Position numbers and translations under genes: made by a program | Shown here: positions 1-6,510 of the stretch, piece after piece | Position numbering within the stretch: position 1 is the stretch's first letter | How the letters are laid out: each line of letters starts with the position of its first letter | Notes under the pieces: generated by a model | Databases searched by the model: none | Seen by the model: only the letters and a program-made list of their open reading frames with translations | Told to the model about the DNA's origin: nothing | Origin: Candidatus Omnitrophota bacterium | Lineage (GTDB): Bacteria > Omnitrophota > Gorgyraeia > Gygaellales > Profunditerraquicolaceae | Assembly (NCBI GenBank): GCA_026387555.1 | Contig: JAPLLM010000079.1 | Span: forward strand, 2,721 to 10,406 | Reading direction: 5' to 3' | Length of the DNA: 7,686 nt

Positions 1-1224
1 AGCGATATCCGCGGTCTCCGGATCGCGAATCTCTCCAATCATAATTACGTCAGGGCTTTGCCTTAGCAAGGAACGCAGGCCGGAAGCAAAGTCAAGCCCG
101 ATATCAGGCTTGACTTGGATCTGAGTAATACCGTCGACCTGATACTCTACGGGGTCCTCTATGGTGATTATGTTTCTGTCCGGTGTATTCAACTGATTCA
201 GCACCGAATAAAGCGTGGTGGATTTTCCCGAACCTGTCGGCCCGGTGACCAGAATCATCCCGAAAGGTTTAGCTATGGCTTCTTTAAAAATACGCGCCGG
301 CTGCTCGGAAAATCCCAACTTATCGAGGCCGATGGAAAGATTTCCTTTATCCAGGGCGCGCATGACAAATTTCTGGCCGAATGTCGTAGGCAAGCTGGAG
401 ACGCGAAAATCCACTTCTTTCCCTTCGAATCTTACCTTAAACCTTCCGTCCTGGGGCACGCGGTTTTCGGTAATATCAAGGGTAGAAATGATTTTAAGGC
501 GCGCGATGATGGCGTTCTGATTTAATTTAGGTATTTTTAGGATATCGTGCAGAGCCCCGTCGATGCGGTACCTTACGCGCACGCAATCTATCTCGGGCTC
601 AACGTGAATATCGGAAGCCCGCTTTTTAAGCGCCTGGGCGAGCATCAAGTCTACCAACTTTACGATGGGCGCCTTCTCGCTATCTTTAAGGGCGCTAGAG
701 AGCTCTATCTCATCGTCTTTAAGAAGCTGCACATCCTTCTCTTTGACTTGGGTGTCACTTTCACTAAGTATGGTCTGCATGTCTTTAGTTTCTAACCGGT
801 ACTGCGCTTCAATGACATGGTCTATCTCTTCTTCCGGGCTGATCACGGTATCGATGCTGCATCCGGTAAGCGTCCTTAAATCATCCAGAGCGAAAATATT
901 CAAAGGATCAGCCATCGCCACGGTAAGAGTGTTGCCGATACGCGATAAAGGGATGAGCCTGTAAAGCCGCGCCAGCCGTTCCGGGATAAGGCGGATCAGC
1001 GCGTGGTCAAATTTATATTTTGAAAGATGTATGGTGGGAATAAAGAGCTGTTCCGAGAGAAGCGACAAGAGCAACTCCTCCGAAATCATCTTCTCCTCCA
1101 CCAGGACTTTTCTTAAAGGGATCCCTTTTGCCTTCTGGATCTCCAACGCATCTTCCAGCTTCTCTTTCGTCAGAAGTTTGCTTTTAAGTAGTATCTCGAT
1201 AATACTGTCTTTTATCGTCGGCAT
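1..1224 (-). CDS. GspE/PilB-family assembly ATPase, C-terminus cut by left window edge
   Basis: This is a hexameric cytoplasmic ATPase that powers assembly of a type IV pilus or type II secretion pseudopilus. My translation gives 408 residues from an ATG at 1224-1222, with no stop before the window edge. Residues 1-145 are the GspE/MshE N-terminal domain (AMADPLNIFA near 103-112). Residues 145-184 are a charged linker. The first ATPase subdomain carries ASDIHVEP (203-210). Walker A is GPTGSGKST with Lys334, the Asp box contains EDPVEYQ, and Walker B is MIGEIRDPETADIA with Glu398. The His box and zinc cysteines lie beyond the edge. The start is one base after the TAA of the preceding gene and has no clear Shine-Dalgarno, so translation is probably coupled. 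It aligns with that neighbouring ATPase with no net gap over all 408 residues. pilB, gspE and mshE cannot be told apart from this window. Confidence 0.94.
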   Translation of the reverse strand, partial: MPTIKDSIIEILLKSKLLTKEKLEDALEIQKAKGIPLRKVLVEEKMISEELLLSLLSEQLFIPTIHLSKYKFDHALIRLIPERLARLYRLIPLSRIGNTLTVAMADPLNIFALDDLRTLTGCSIDTVISPEEEIDHVIEAQYRLETKDMQTILSESDTQVKEKDVQLLKDDEIELSSALKDSEKAPIVKLVDLMLAQALKKRASDIHVEPEIDCVRVRYRIDGALHDILKIPKLNQNAIIARLKIISTLDITENRVPQDGRFKVRFEGKEVDFRVSSLPTTFGQKFVMRALDKGNLSIGLDKLGFSEQPARIFKEAIAKPFGMILVTGPTGSGKSTTLYSVLNQLNTPDRNIITIEDPVEYQVDGITQIQVKPDIGLDFASGLRSLLRQSPDVIMIGEIRDPETADIA

Positions 1225-1225
1225 A

Positions 1226-2941
1226 TTATTCGTCGGGGGCTGTAACGCGCAAAACTTCCTCGATAGTAGTCAAACCTTTAAACACTGCCTCTAATCCGTC
1301 CTCCCTTAGAGTCTTCATCCCTTCCTTACGCGCTTCTTCTTTTATAACATGCTCCTGGGCACGATTAAGGATTAATTCGCGAATTTTGCTGCTTAAGACC
1401 AAGACCTCGGCTATCCCGGTGCGCCCGCTATAACCCATATTCAAGCAAAACGGACAACCCTTGCCGCGGAAAAATTCTGGATTTTTTCCTTTTTCCAGTT
1501 TTATCTTCAGGCTATCCAATAAATCTTTTTTTATAGTATAGGTTTCTTTACAGCGCGGGCATATTCTTCTCACTAAACGCTGGGAGACAATACAGACCAC
1601 AGATGAGTTTATCAGATACGGCTCCACTCCCATATTGATCAGGCGCACAATGGAACCGGGAGCGGTAGTAGTGTGGAGGGTCGAAAGCACCAAGTGGCCC
1701 GTGAGCGCGCTCTTTATCGCGATATCCACCGTATCATAATCGCGGATCTCGCCGATCATGATGATATTAGGATCCTGCCTTAATATCGAACGCAAGGCTG
1801 AAGCGAAAGTAAGCCCAATTTCCGGCCGGGCGGTTACCTGATTAATCCCTTCCAGCTGATACTCAACCGGATCCTCTACGGTGACGATATTCTTATCCGG
1901 GCTGTCTACGAATTTAAGCACCGAGTAAAGAGTCGTGGTTTTCCCGCTTCCCGTCGGGCCGCAGACAAGCATCATCCCGTGAGGAAGCTTGGAGACCTTT
2001 TTCAGGGTGTCGATAGTATATTGAGAGAAACCCAGCCTTTCGATATCAAGCATCGCCTGCGTCTTATCCAGTATTCTCAAAGCCAGCTTCTCCCCGTGGC
2101 TTGAAGGCAATATAGAGACGCGGAAATCCACCTCTCTTCCGGCGAGTTTCACCTTAAAGCGCCCGTCCTGGGGAAGACGGTGTTCGGCAATATTCAAATC
2201 TGACATAACCTTCACGCGCGATATAATAGAGGCGTGCATCTGCTTAGGCGGAGATTTCTGCTCCGAAAGTATTCCGTCTATACGGAAACGGATCCTTAAT
2301 TTCTTGTCAAAGGGCTCGACTAAAACGTCGCTCGCCTTTTTAGTCACAGCCTCGTCTAAGATCATATTAGTGATTTTGATTACCGGAGCCTCCAGGCTTA
2401 TCCGGGTAAGTTCGGTATCGCTGGGCAAGGCCTCTTTTTCTTCTCTGACCAACTCAATGGAAGAAACCTCGATCTCTTTGACCAGGTCATCGATAATACC
2501 TTTGGTCGCGTCGGGATAAGATAATTCGATAGCCTGCAGGATATCCTGGATACGGGAAATGATAGGGTTAATCTTATAACCGGTAAGCGATTGCACGTAG
2601 TCGATAGCGAAGATATTCAGAGGATCCGCCATCGCCAGAGTTATGGTATCTCCCATTTTAGAAACAGGGATGATCTGATAATGGCGGGCGATATCCGCAG
2701 GGATAACGCTTACGATTTCGTTGTCTATCTTAAATCGTTTGAGGTCTATTAACGGCAGGCCTAAGCCTTCGCTTAGGGTAGAAGTCAATTCGTTTTCTTT
2801 GACGAACTTTAAGCTTACGAGGATATCGCTTAACCGCCCCCCTTTTTCCTTCTGCACGGAGAGAGCCTGCTCAAGCTGCTCCTCGGTAATGAGCTTATTA
2901 TTAATAAGGATCTCTGTGAGGCGTTCTTTTAGGGAGATCAT
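1226..2941 (-). CDS. GspE/PilB-family type IV pilus / type II secretion assembly ATPase
   Basis: A complete 571-residue motor ATPase, a normal length for PilB/GspE. Residues 1-145 form the MshEN-type N-terminal domain. Catalytic features are Walker A GPTGSGKTT (Lys334), Asp box VEDPVEYQ (355-362), Walker B MIGEIRD (Glu398), the His box TGHLVLSTLHT (His423), and a zinc-binding tetracysteine CPRC (461-464) with CPFC (496-499). Oddities: the usual SDIHIE motif reads SDVLVE (His to Leu207), the segment after Walker B is RDYDTVDIA rather than RDPETAEIA, and the His box continues TTTAPG instead of TNDAAG. Its start overlaps the stop of the upstream MshEN gene (TAATG). Only an A-rich GAAAAAG stretch precedes it, which suggests translational coupling. 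It is a tandem paralog of the next gene. Whether it serves a pilus or a secretion system cannot be decided without the downstream pilC/gspF and pilin genes. Confidence 0.95.
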   Translation of the reverse strand: MISLKERLTEILINNKLITEEQLEQALSVQKEKGGRLSDILVSLKFVKENELTSTLSEGLGLPLIDLKRFKIDNEIVSVIPADIARHYQIIPVSKMGDTITLAMADPLNIFAIDYVQSLTGYKINPIISRIQDILQAIELSYPDATKGIIDDLVKEIEVSSIELVREEKEALPSDTELTRISLEAPVIKITNMILDEAVTKKASDVLVEPFDKKLRIRFRIDGILSEQKSPPKQMHASIISRVKVMSDLNIAEHRLPQDGRFKVKLAGREVDFRVSILPSSHGEKLALRILDKTQAMLDIERLGFSQYTIDTLKKVSKLPHGMMLVCGPTGSGKTTTLYSVLKFVDSPDKNIVTVEDPVEYQLEGINQVTARPEIGLTFASALRSILRQDPNIIMIGEIRDYDTVDIAIKSALTGHLVLSTLHTTTAPGSIVRLINMGVEPYLINSSVVCIVSQRLVRRICPRCKETYTIKKDLLDSLKIKLEKGKNPEFFRGKGCPFCLNMGYSGRTGIAEVLVLSSKIRELILNRAQEHVIKEEARKEGMKTLREDGLEAVFKGLTTIEEVLRVTAPDE

Positions 2942-3390
2942 TATTCTTTTTCTTTATAATATTTCAGGATCGCTTTTTTTACGTCGGATGATGTCGAGAC
3001 GAATGTCTGCACGCTGCAACCCGATAGAAGCTCCACATCTTCCACCGCCTGCACATTAAGCGGGTTAGACATAGCTATGGTCAGGTTATTCCCGATTTTA
3101 TCTATCGGGATAAGCAAGTACTGCCTGGCCACGCGGCCGGGTATTATACTCAAGACATCGGTATTGATATCGTAGTTGCTTAAAGGTAGATATGGAAATC
3201 CGTATTGGGCGGTCAGGGCCTGGGCAATATCTTCTTCGCGCGAAAAGCCCAATTCCACGAGGATCTCGCCGATCAACCCGCCTTTGTCCTGCTGCACAGC
3301 AAGGGCTTTATCAAGCTGGTGCTGGTTGATCAATCCCCGTTCGATCAACAGCTCGCCTAACTGTTTGTTGATTATGCGTCTTAAAGGCAT
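2941..3390 (-). CDS. Stand-alone MshEN (GspE N-terminal) domain protein, no ATPase
   Basis: This 149-residue protein is collinear with the first ~145 residues of the two ATPases that follow and ends where their linker begins. It has no Walker motifs. It shows the MshEN layout of two 24-residue motifs (residues 10-33 and 39-62) separated by a 5-residue spacer (QDKGG). The motifs begin QLGELLIERGL and LIGEILVELGF, and both end in Gln (Q33, Q62). In Vibrio MshE this fold binds c-di-GMP. Here the glycines G12, G19, G41 and G48 are kept, but the usual leading Arg of each motif is Gln10 or Leu39, and the AMADPLN segment reads AMSNPLN (106-112). The ATG at 3390-3388 is supported by GGTGGAG at 3396-3402, with 5 bases between GGAG and the start. 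The stop overlaps the next start. A role as regulatory adaptor for the adjacent ATPases is inference; a simple truncated duplicate is the alternative. Confidence 0.88.
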   Translation of the reverse strand: MPLRRIINKQLGELLIERGLINQHQLDKALAVQQDKGGLIGEILVELGFSREEDIAQALTAQYGFPYLPLSNYDINTDVLSIIPGRVARQYLLIPIDKIGNNLTIAMSNPLNVQAVEDVELLSGCSVQTFVSTSSDVKKAILKYYKEKE

Positions 3391-3392
3391 TT

Positions 3393-4820
3393 CTACTCCA
3401 CCATGCTGACTACCCGGTTCTTACCCCTCTCTTTGGCCAGCTTCAATGTCTCTTTTGCGGCCACGATAAGCTCGTCGGCGCTTACTCCATCCAGGGGATT
3501 CTCTCCTATCCCGGCGCTCACCGTAACCTTTTTACCTGCCTCCTGCTCTTCACCGAAAGAAAACTCTATTTTCTTACGGATATCTTCCGCGACGTCCTGC
3601 GCCTGACGTTTATTCTTCTCGGGCAAGACTATGGAGAATTCGTCATCCCCTGTCCTGCCGACACGGTCGATCTCGGTCACCGAAGTCATTACCAACGAGG
3701 ACATCTTCTTGAGTGTTGCCTCCGACGCAAGAGAACCATAATTATCGCGGTATCTCTTAAAGTTATCAATGTCGATCACCACGTAAGCGCAGGGCCGCTG
3801 ATAAACCACCGCCCTCTTGATCTCTTCGTTTAAGCGCGCGCGGATGAACCCCTGATTGAATAATCCGGTTAGGGCATCTTTTATCTCAAGTTTCTCCACC
3901 CTGTTGATCAAAAACTCGTTCTCGATAGCTATGGCTATCTGCTTGGCGAAGATATCCAACAACTCGGAATCTTCTTTTCTATATAAATAGCTTTCTTTAT
4001 TATTAGCCACACCCAATATCGCCACAACCCTCCCCTTCAAAAATACGGGAAGAGCCAGGGTATTTCTGATCTTGAATTTTTCGTAAAAATGCGCGGCCAG
4101 CTGAGTGGTAAGCTCATTCTGTTTATCGATCAACAGAGGGCGGCAATTTTTGATCGCTTTAGCAAATACCTCATCCTTAGGATCTAAGGTGATCATAAGC
4201 ATATATGAAGAATTCATGCCGTCCGCGCACTTCATCGTAAAGATTTCCTCTTTCTCCGAACGGTATAAAAGGTACGCCAGATCGGAGTTAGCCAGCAGCC
4301 GGGCCTTTTCGGTGGATACCTTTAAGATATCGTCGAGCTTGGCGCCCTGCGAAATCAGGGAACTCACCTGCAAAAGGCTAGAAAGCACGATTACGCGCTT
4401 CTGGATCTCCAGATTTATTTCAGTGGTCTTCTCGCTGTAACTCTTAAGCTCATCCATATTGCTGCGGATGCGCCAGGTGAGTTGGTTTAAGGCATTGCTT
4501 AAGTCTCCGACCTCGTCAGGGTGTTCGGACTCAACCTTACGGTTAAGGTCTCCGGCAGCAATCAGCTTGGCCTCGGAGGTGACCGAAACAATACGGTCAA
4601 ATACCTCTTTGATCACCAGGAATCCGATTACCGCGATAAAGACGCTGATGACCATTGACGCGGCCACATCAAATTTTAAACCCACGCGCGGGAAAATATA
4701 GGTTGAAATCAGGTAGGCTGACACCAAAAGAGGCAGGATGGACATGAGATAGAAGGATATCTTTAATTTGTACTTCAGGCTGCGGCTGGCAAGGGAGAGA
4801 TTTTTGATTTCGTTTTTCAT
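3393..4820 (-). CDS. Membrane HAMP-GAF-GGDEF signalling protein with divergent GGDEF site
   Basis: A 475-residue inner-membrane sensor. There are two transmembrane helices (about 19-43 and 52-72) with only a short loop between them, so sensing is probably cytoplasmic. HAMP follows (about 73-122, with IAAGDLNRKV and DEVGDL), then a coiled coil (123-145), GAF (about 146-305) and a GGDEF domain (about 311-473, opening DALTGLFN). GGDEF proteins normally make c-di-GMP from two GTP. Spacing to PleD is exact, so positions can be compared. Metal-site Asp350, Asp393 and Glu394 and phosphate-site Lys463 and Lys467 are present. The guanine-contacting Asn is Arg358, the guanine-contacting Asp is Glu367, and the signature is GDDEF (391-395). 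The RxxD inhibitory site is absent (TEID at 382-385). Activity is therefore doubtful. The gene has its own probable promoter and a GGAGG site 7 bases before ATG. It ends 2 bases before the MshEN gene, which suggests a shared pilus or secretion signalling role. Confidence 0.93.
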   Translation of the reverse strand: MKNEIKNLSLASRSLKYKLKISFYLMSILPLLVSAYLISTYIFPRVGLKFDVAASMVISVFIAVIGFLVIKEVFDRIVSVTSEAKLIAAGDLNRKVESEHPDEVGDLSNALNQLTWRIRSNMDELKSYSEKTTEINLEIQKRVIVLSSLLQVSSLISQGAKLDDILKVSTEKARLLANSDLAYLLYRSEKEEIFTMKCADGMNSSYMLMITLDPKDEVFAKAIKNCRPLLIDKQNELTTQLAAHFYEKFKIRNTLALPVFLKGRVVAILGVANNKESYLYRKEDSELLDIFAKQIAIAIENEFLINRVEKLEIKDALTGLFNQGFIRARLNEEIKRAVVYQRPCAYVVIDIDNFKRYRDNYGSLASEATLKKMSSLVMTSVTEIDRVGRTGDDEFSIVLPEKNKRQAQDVAEDIRKKIEFSFGEEQEAGKKVTVSAGIGENPLDGVSADELIVAAKETLKLAKERGKNRVVSMVE

Positions 4821-4827
4821 TTTTCTG

Positions 4828-4832
4828 CCTCC
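4828..4832 (-). promoter_or_regulatory. Ribosome binding site of the HAMP-GAF-GGDEF gene
   Basis: Perfect GGAGG on the minus strand, with 7 bases to the ATG at 4820-4818. It is the strongest Shine-Dalgarno in the window and fixes the start of this gene. Confidence 0.8.
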
Positions 4833-4841
4833 ATGAAGAAA

Positions 4842-4870
4842 ATTATACCCTCTATCTCCTTACATATCAA
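4842..4870 (-). promoter_or_regulatory. Predicted sigma70-type promoter for the GGDEF/MshEN/ATPase genes
   Basis: The -35 element TTGATA (4870-4865) and the -10 element TATAAT (4847-4842) are separated by exactly 17 bases. This is a full consensus -10 and a 5-of-6 match at -35. The -35 lies in the last codons of the radical SAM gene, and the -10 lies in the only intergenic gap longer than 2 bases. Predicted transcription would start near 4835 and leave a leader of about 15 bases containing GGAGG. Promoter function is inferred from sequence only. Confidence 0.5.
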
Positions 4871-5864
4871 TGATTTTCTTAAATTCCCCCAGAAGCTCCT
4901 CCTTACTTAACCCAAAGTCAATAAAATCCCAGGCTAACCTGTCATTCTCTGATTTTTCGCTGATATAATCTTCGGGATTTATACCGGAGGATGCAAAAGC
5001 CTTAGACCACGCATCAAACGAAAAATGATTGCTCCAGGCATCGAACTTGGCGCCGTTTTTAAAAGCCTGTAAAACAACCGGGCTTAATTTTCTATCGCCA
5101 CGGGAAAGAATTGCTTCAATAAAACTCATCTGCCGGTTATGAAAATTCAATTCCAGCCGCCTGTTCTTACAGATCTTTTTCAAATAATCCTGCTTCTCCT
5201 TGATCGCGTCCGGTCCCTCCATCTTAAACCATTGAAAAGGGGTATGCGGCTTAGGTATCAGGGCATTGATGCTTATGTTTACCACGGCAGGCCTGCTGGA
5301 TACTTCCCTTCTTAGCTCAGATACCTTGGTCGAGAAACTGATGATCGCGTCGAGGTCTTCAACTTTTTCCGTCGGAAGGCCGATCATAAAATAAAGCTTC
5401 ACGCGCTGATATCCGGCCTTGAACGATTCGCGCAAAGCGGAAAAAAAATCATCCTCATTAAAATCCTTAGCCAGAATCTGACGCAGCCTCTCTGAACCGG
5501 CCTCCGGAGCAAAAGTCAACCCGGTCTTTTTTACTCTTGCTATTATCGAAGAAAGGTTGCCGACATAAGACTTTGCTTTTATAGAGGGTAAAGAAAGGCT
5601 CACCCCCTTATCTTTAAACAATTCCATAAGCCGGCTTGAGAGCTCTTCGATCTTGGGATAGTCGCTCACCGATAACCCGGCTAAAGATATTTCATCGTAT
5701 CCGGTATTCTTGTAAGTCTCCTCGGCGATAGCACAAAGGTTATCCGGCTTGCGTATTCTTAACGGATAATATTGGGAGCGAGCCTGGCAAAAACGACAGC
5801 GGTTAGGGCAGCCGCGCATCAGCTCCAAGGTGATCCGGTCATGGATTATCTGTACATAGGGAAC
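4860..5864 (-). CDS. Radical SAM protein (TIGR03960 type), C-terminal catalytic part, frame-shifted from its N-terminal half
   Basis: This part holds the radical SAM barrel. The cluster motif CPNRCRFC (CxxxCxxC) would bind a 4Fe-4S cluster and S-adenosylmethionine; its cysteine codons lie at about 5810-5787. Further family segments are GLTFAPEAGSERLR, YFMIGLPTE and IPKPHTPFQW. The conserved lead-in VPYVQIIHDRITLE is encoded in this frame from 5864 and runs across the stop of the preceding fragment, so the two belong to one gene. The only possible start near the cluster motif is a TTG at 5828-5826 with no Shine-Dalgarno, which would cut off that lead-in; I do not believe it is a real start. 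The substrate is unknown. Relatives are often encoded close to rodA and to a DUF2344 partner, which is not seen in this window. The product ends 39 bases before the GGDEF gene. Confidence 0.85.
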   Translation of the reverse strand, partial: VPYVQIIHDRITLELMRGCPNRCRFCQARSQYYPLRIRKPDNLCAIAEETYKNTGYDEISLAGLSVSDYPKIEELSSRLMELFKDKGVSLSLPSIKAKSYVGNLSSIIARVKKTGLTFAPEAGSERLRQILAKDFNEDDFFSALRESFKAGYQRVKLYFMIGLPTEKVEDLDAIISFSTKVSELRREVSSRPAVVNISINALIPKPHTPFQWFKMEGPDAIKEKQDYLKKICKNRRLELNFHNRQMSFIEAILSRGDRKLSPVVLQAFKNGAKFDAWSNHFSFDAWSKAFASSGINPEDYISEKSENDRLAWDFIDFGLSKEELLGEFKKIIDM

Positions 5865-5928
5865 AAGTTGACTTTGATTTGCGCAGGCTGAAGGCTGGGG
5901 ACATAAACTCCGCCTATTGAAGAGAACT
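5846..5928 (-). other. Frameshift junction inside the radical SAM gene
   Basis: The upstream frame reads VYVPSLQPAQIKVNLFPMYR and stops at 5848-5846. The frame one base earlier is open from about 5928 and encodes VPYVQIIHDRITLELMRGC from 5864 onward. Joining the frames anywhere in this interval restores a continuous protein. No classical X XXY YYZ slippery heptamer is present in the zero frame, so a missing base, a deletion or a sequencing error is favoured over programmed shifting. Confidence 0.8.
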
Positions 5929-6508
5929 TAAATAATAATTCTGCCTTACTGATTTTTCCTTTTTTATAATCCGCGGCATTTGCGCTGTAAATATCGATAA
6001 TCTCAACTATTGCTTCCTCTCCTTCACCTATGACAAAAAGGTCGAAAAATTCATGCATAGGTTCGGGGTTCATTGCGCATGGCCCCCCTCCGATAATCAG
6101 AGGGTATTGATTATCCCGTTCGCAGGATTTAAGCGGCAGAAAGGCAAGTTCCAATAAATTCAAAATATTCGTATAGCATAATTCCGAAGGCAGGGTGATC
6201 CCGATCAGATCAAACTCGGATAGTTTTCTTTGCGATTCAAGAGAGACAATACTTAAACGCTGACTTTTTAAGATATTTTCCAGGTCTACATCCGGAGAAA
6301 AAAACCTTTCGCAGATGACATTAGGTTTAAGATTCAGCAGGCCGTAGAGTATCCGCATCCCGAGGTTGCTCATCCCTACTTCGTATAAATCCGGAAACCC
6401 CAAAGCGAATTTTACCGCTGCGGCATCAAAGTCTTTATTTGAGACGTTCCATTCGCGGCCTATGTATTGGCCGGGACGCCTGACTTGCAATAAGAAATCT
6501 TCGAGCAT
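5846..6508 (-). CDS. B12-binding-like N-terminal half of a radical SAM protein (TIGR03960 type), interrupted by a frameshift
   Basis: These 220 residues match the N-terminal half of the uncharacterised B12-binding radical SAM family. Segments are RRPGQYIGREWN (10-21), FPDLYEVGMSNLGMRILY (38-55), IIGGGPCAMNPEP (138-150) and GEGEE (161-165). The end, GGVYVPSL (199-206), is where homologs enter a linker before the cluster-binding barrel. Here only a few residues follow before a stop, while the barrel continues in another frame. The ATG at 6508-6506 is 2 bases after the rodA stop, with only a weak GGTG upstream, so it is probably coupled to rodA. The linker seems about 40 residues shorter than in homologs as I recall them, so an out-of-frame deletion is possible. 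On its own this half should be inactive because it lacks the iron-sulfur cysteines. Confidence 0.85.
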   Translation of the reverse strand: MLEDFLLQVRRPGQYIGREWNVSNKDFDAAAVKFALGFPDLYEVGMSNLGMRILYGLLNLKPNVICERFFSPDVDLENILKSQRLSIVSLESQRKLSEFDLIGITLPSELCYTNILNLLELAFLPLKSCERDNQYPLIIGGGPCAMNPEPMHEFFDLFVIGEGEEAIVEIIDIYSANAADYKKGKISKAELLFKFSSIGGVYVPSLQPAQIKVNLFPMYR

Positions 6509-6510
6509 GA

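Noticed and set aside
4817..4834. Five-codon mini-frame ATG-GAG-GCA-GAA-AAA-TGA overlapping the GGDEF start by ATGA
   Set aside because: It has no Shine-Dalgarno of its own and contains the GGAGG of the real gene. Its ATG falls at the predicted transcription start. Most likely a chance frame.
4821..4859. Terminator in the 39-base gap
   Set aside because: No GC-rich inverted repeat followed by a T run is present. The short T run belongs to the -10 region.
5826..5828. TTG as an independent start for the radical SAM C-terminal fragment
   Set aside because: No Shine-Dalgarno precedes it, and it would drop the conserved VPYVQIIHDRIT lead-in that is encoded in frame just upstream.
5846..5905. Programmed -1 ribosomal frameshifting
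   Set aside because: I checked the zero-frame heptamers in the overlap and found no X XXY YYZ site. I also did not identify a clear downstream stem-loop.
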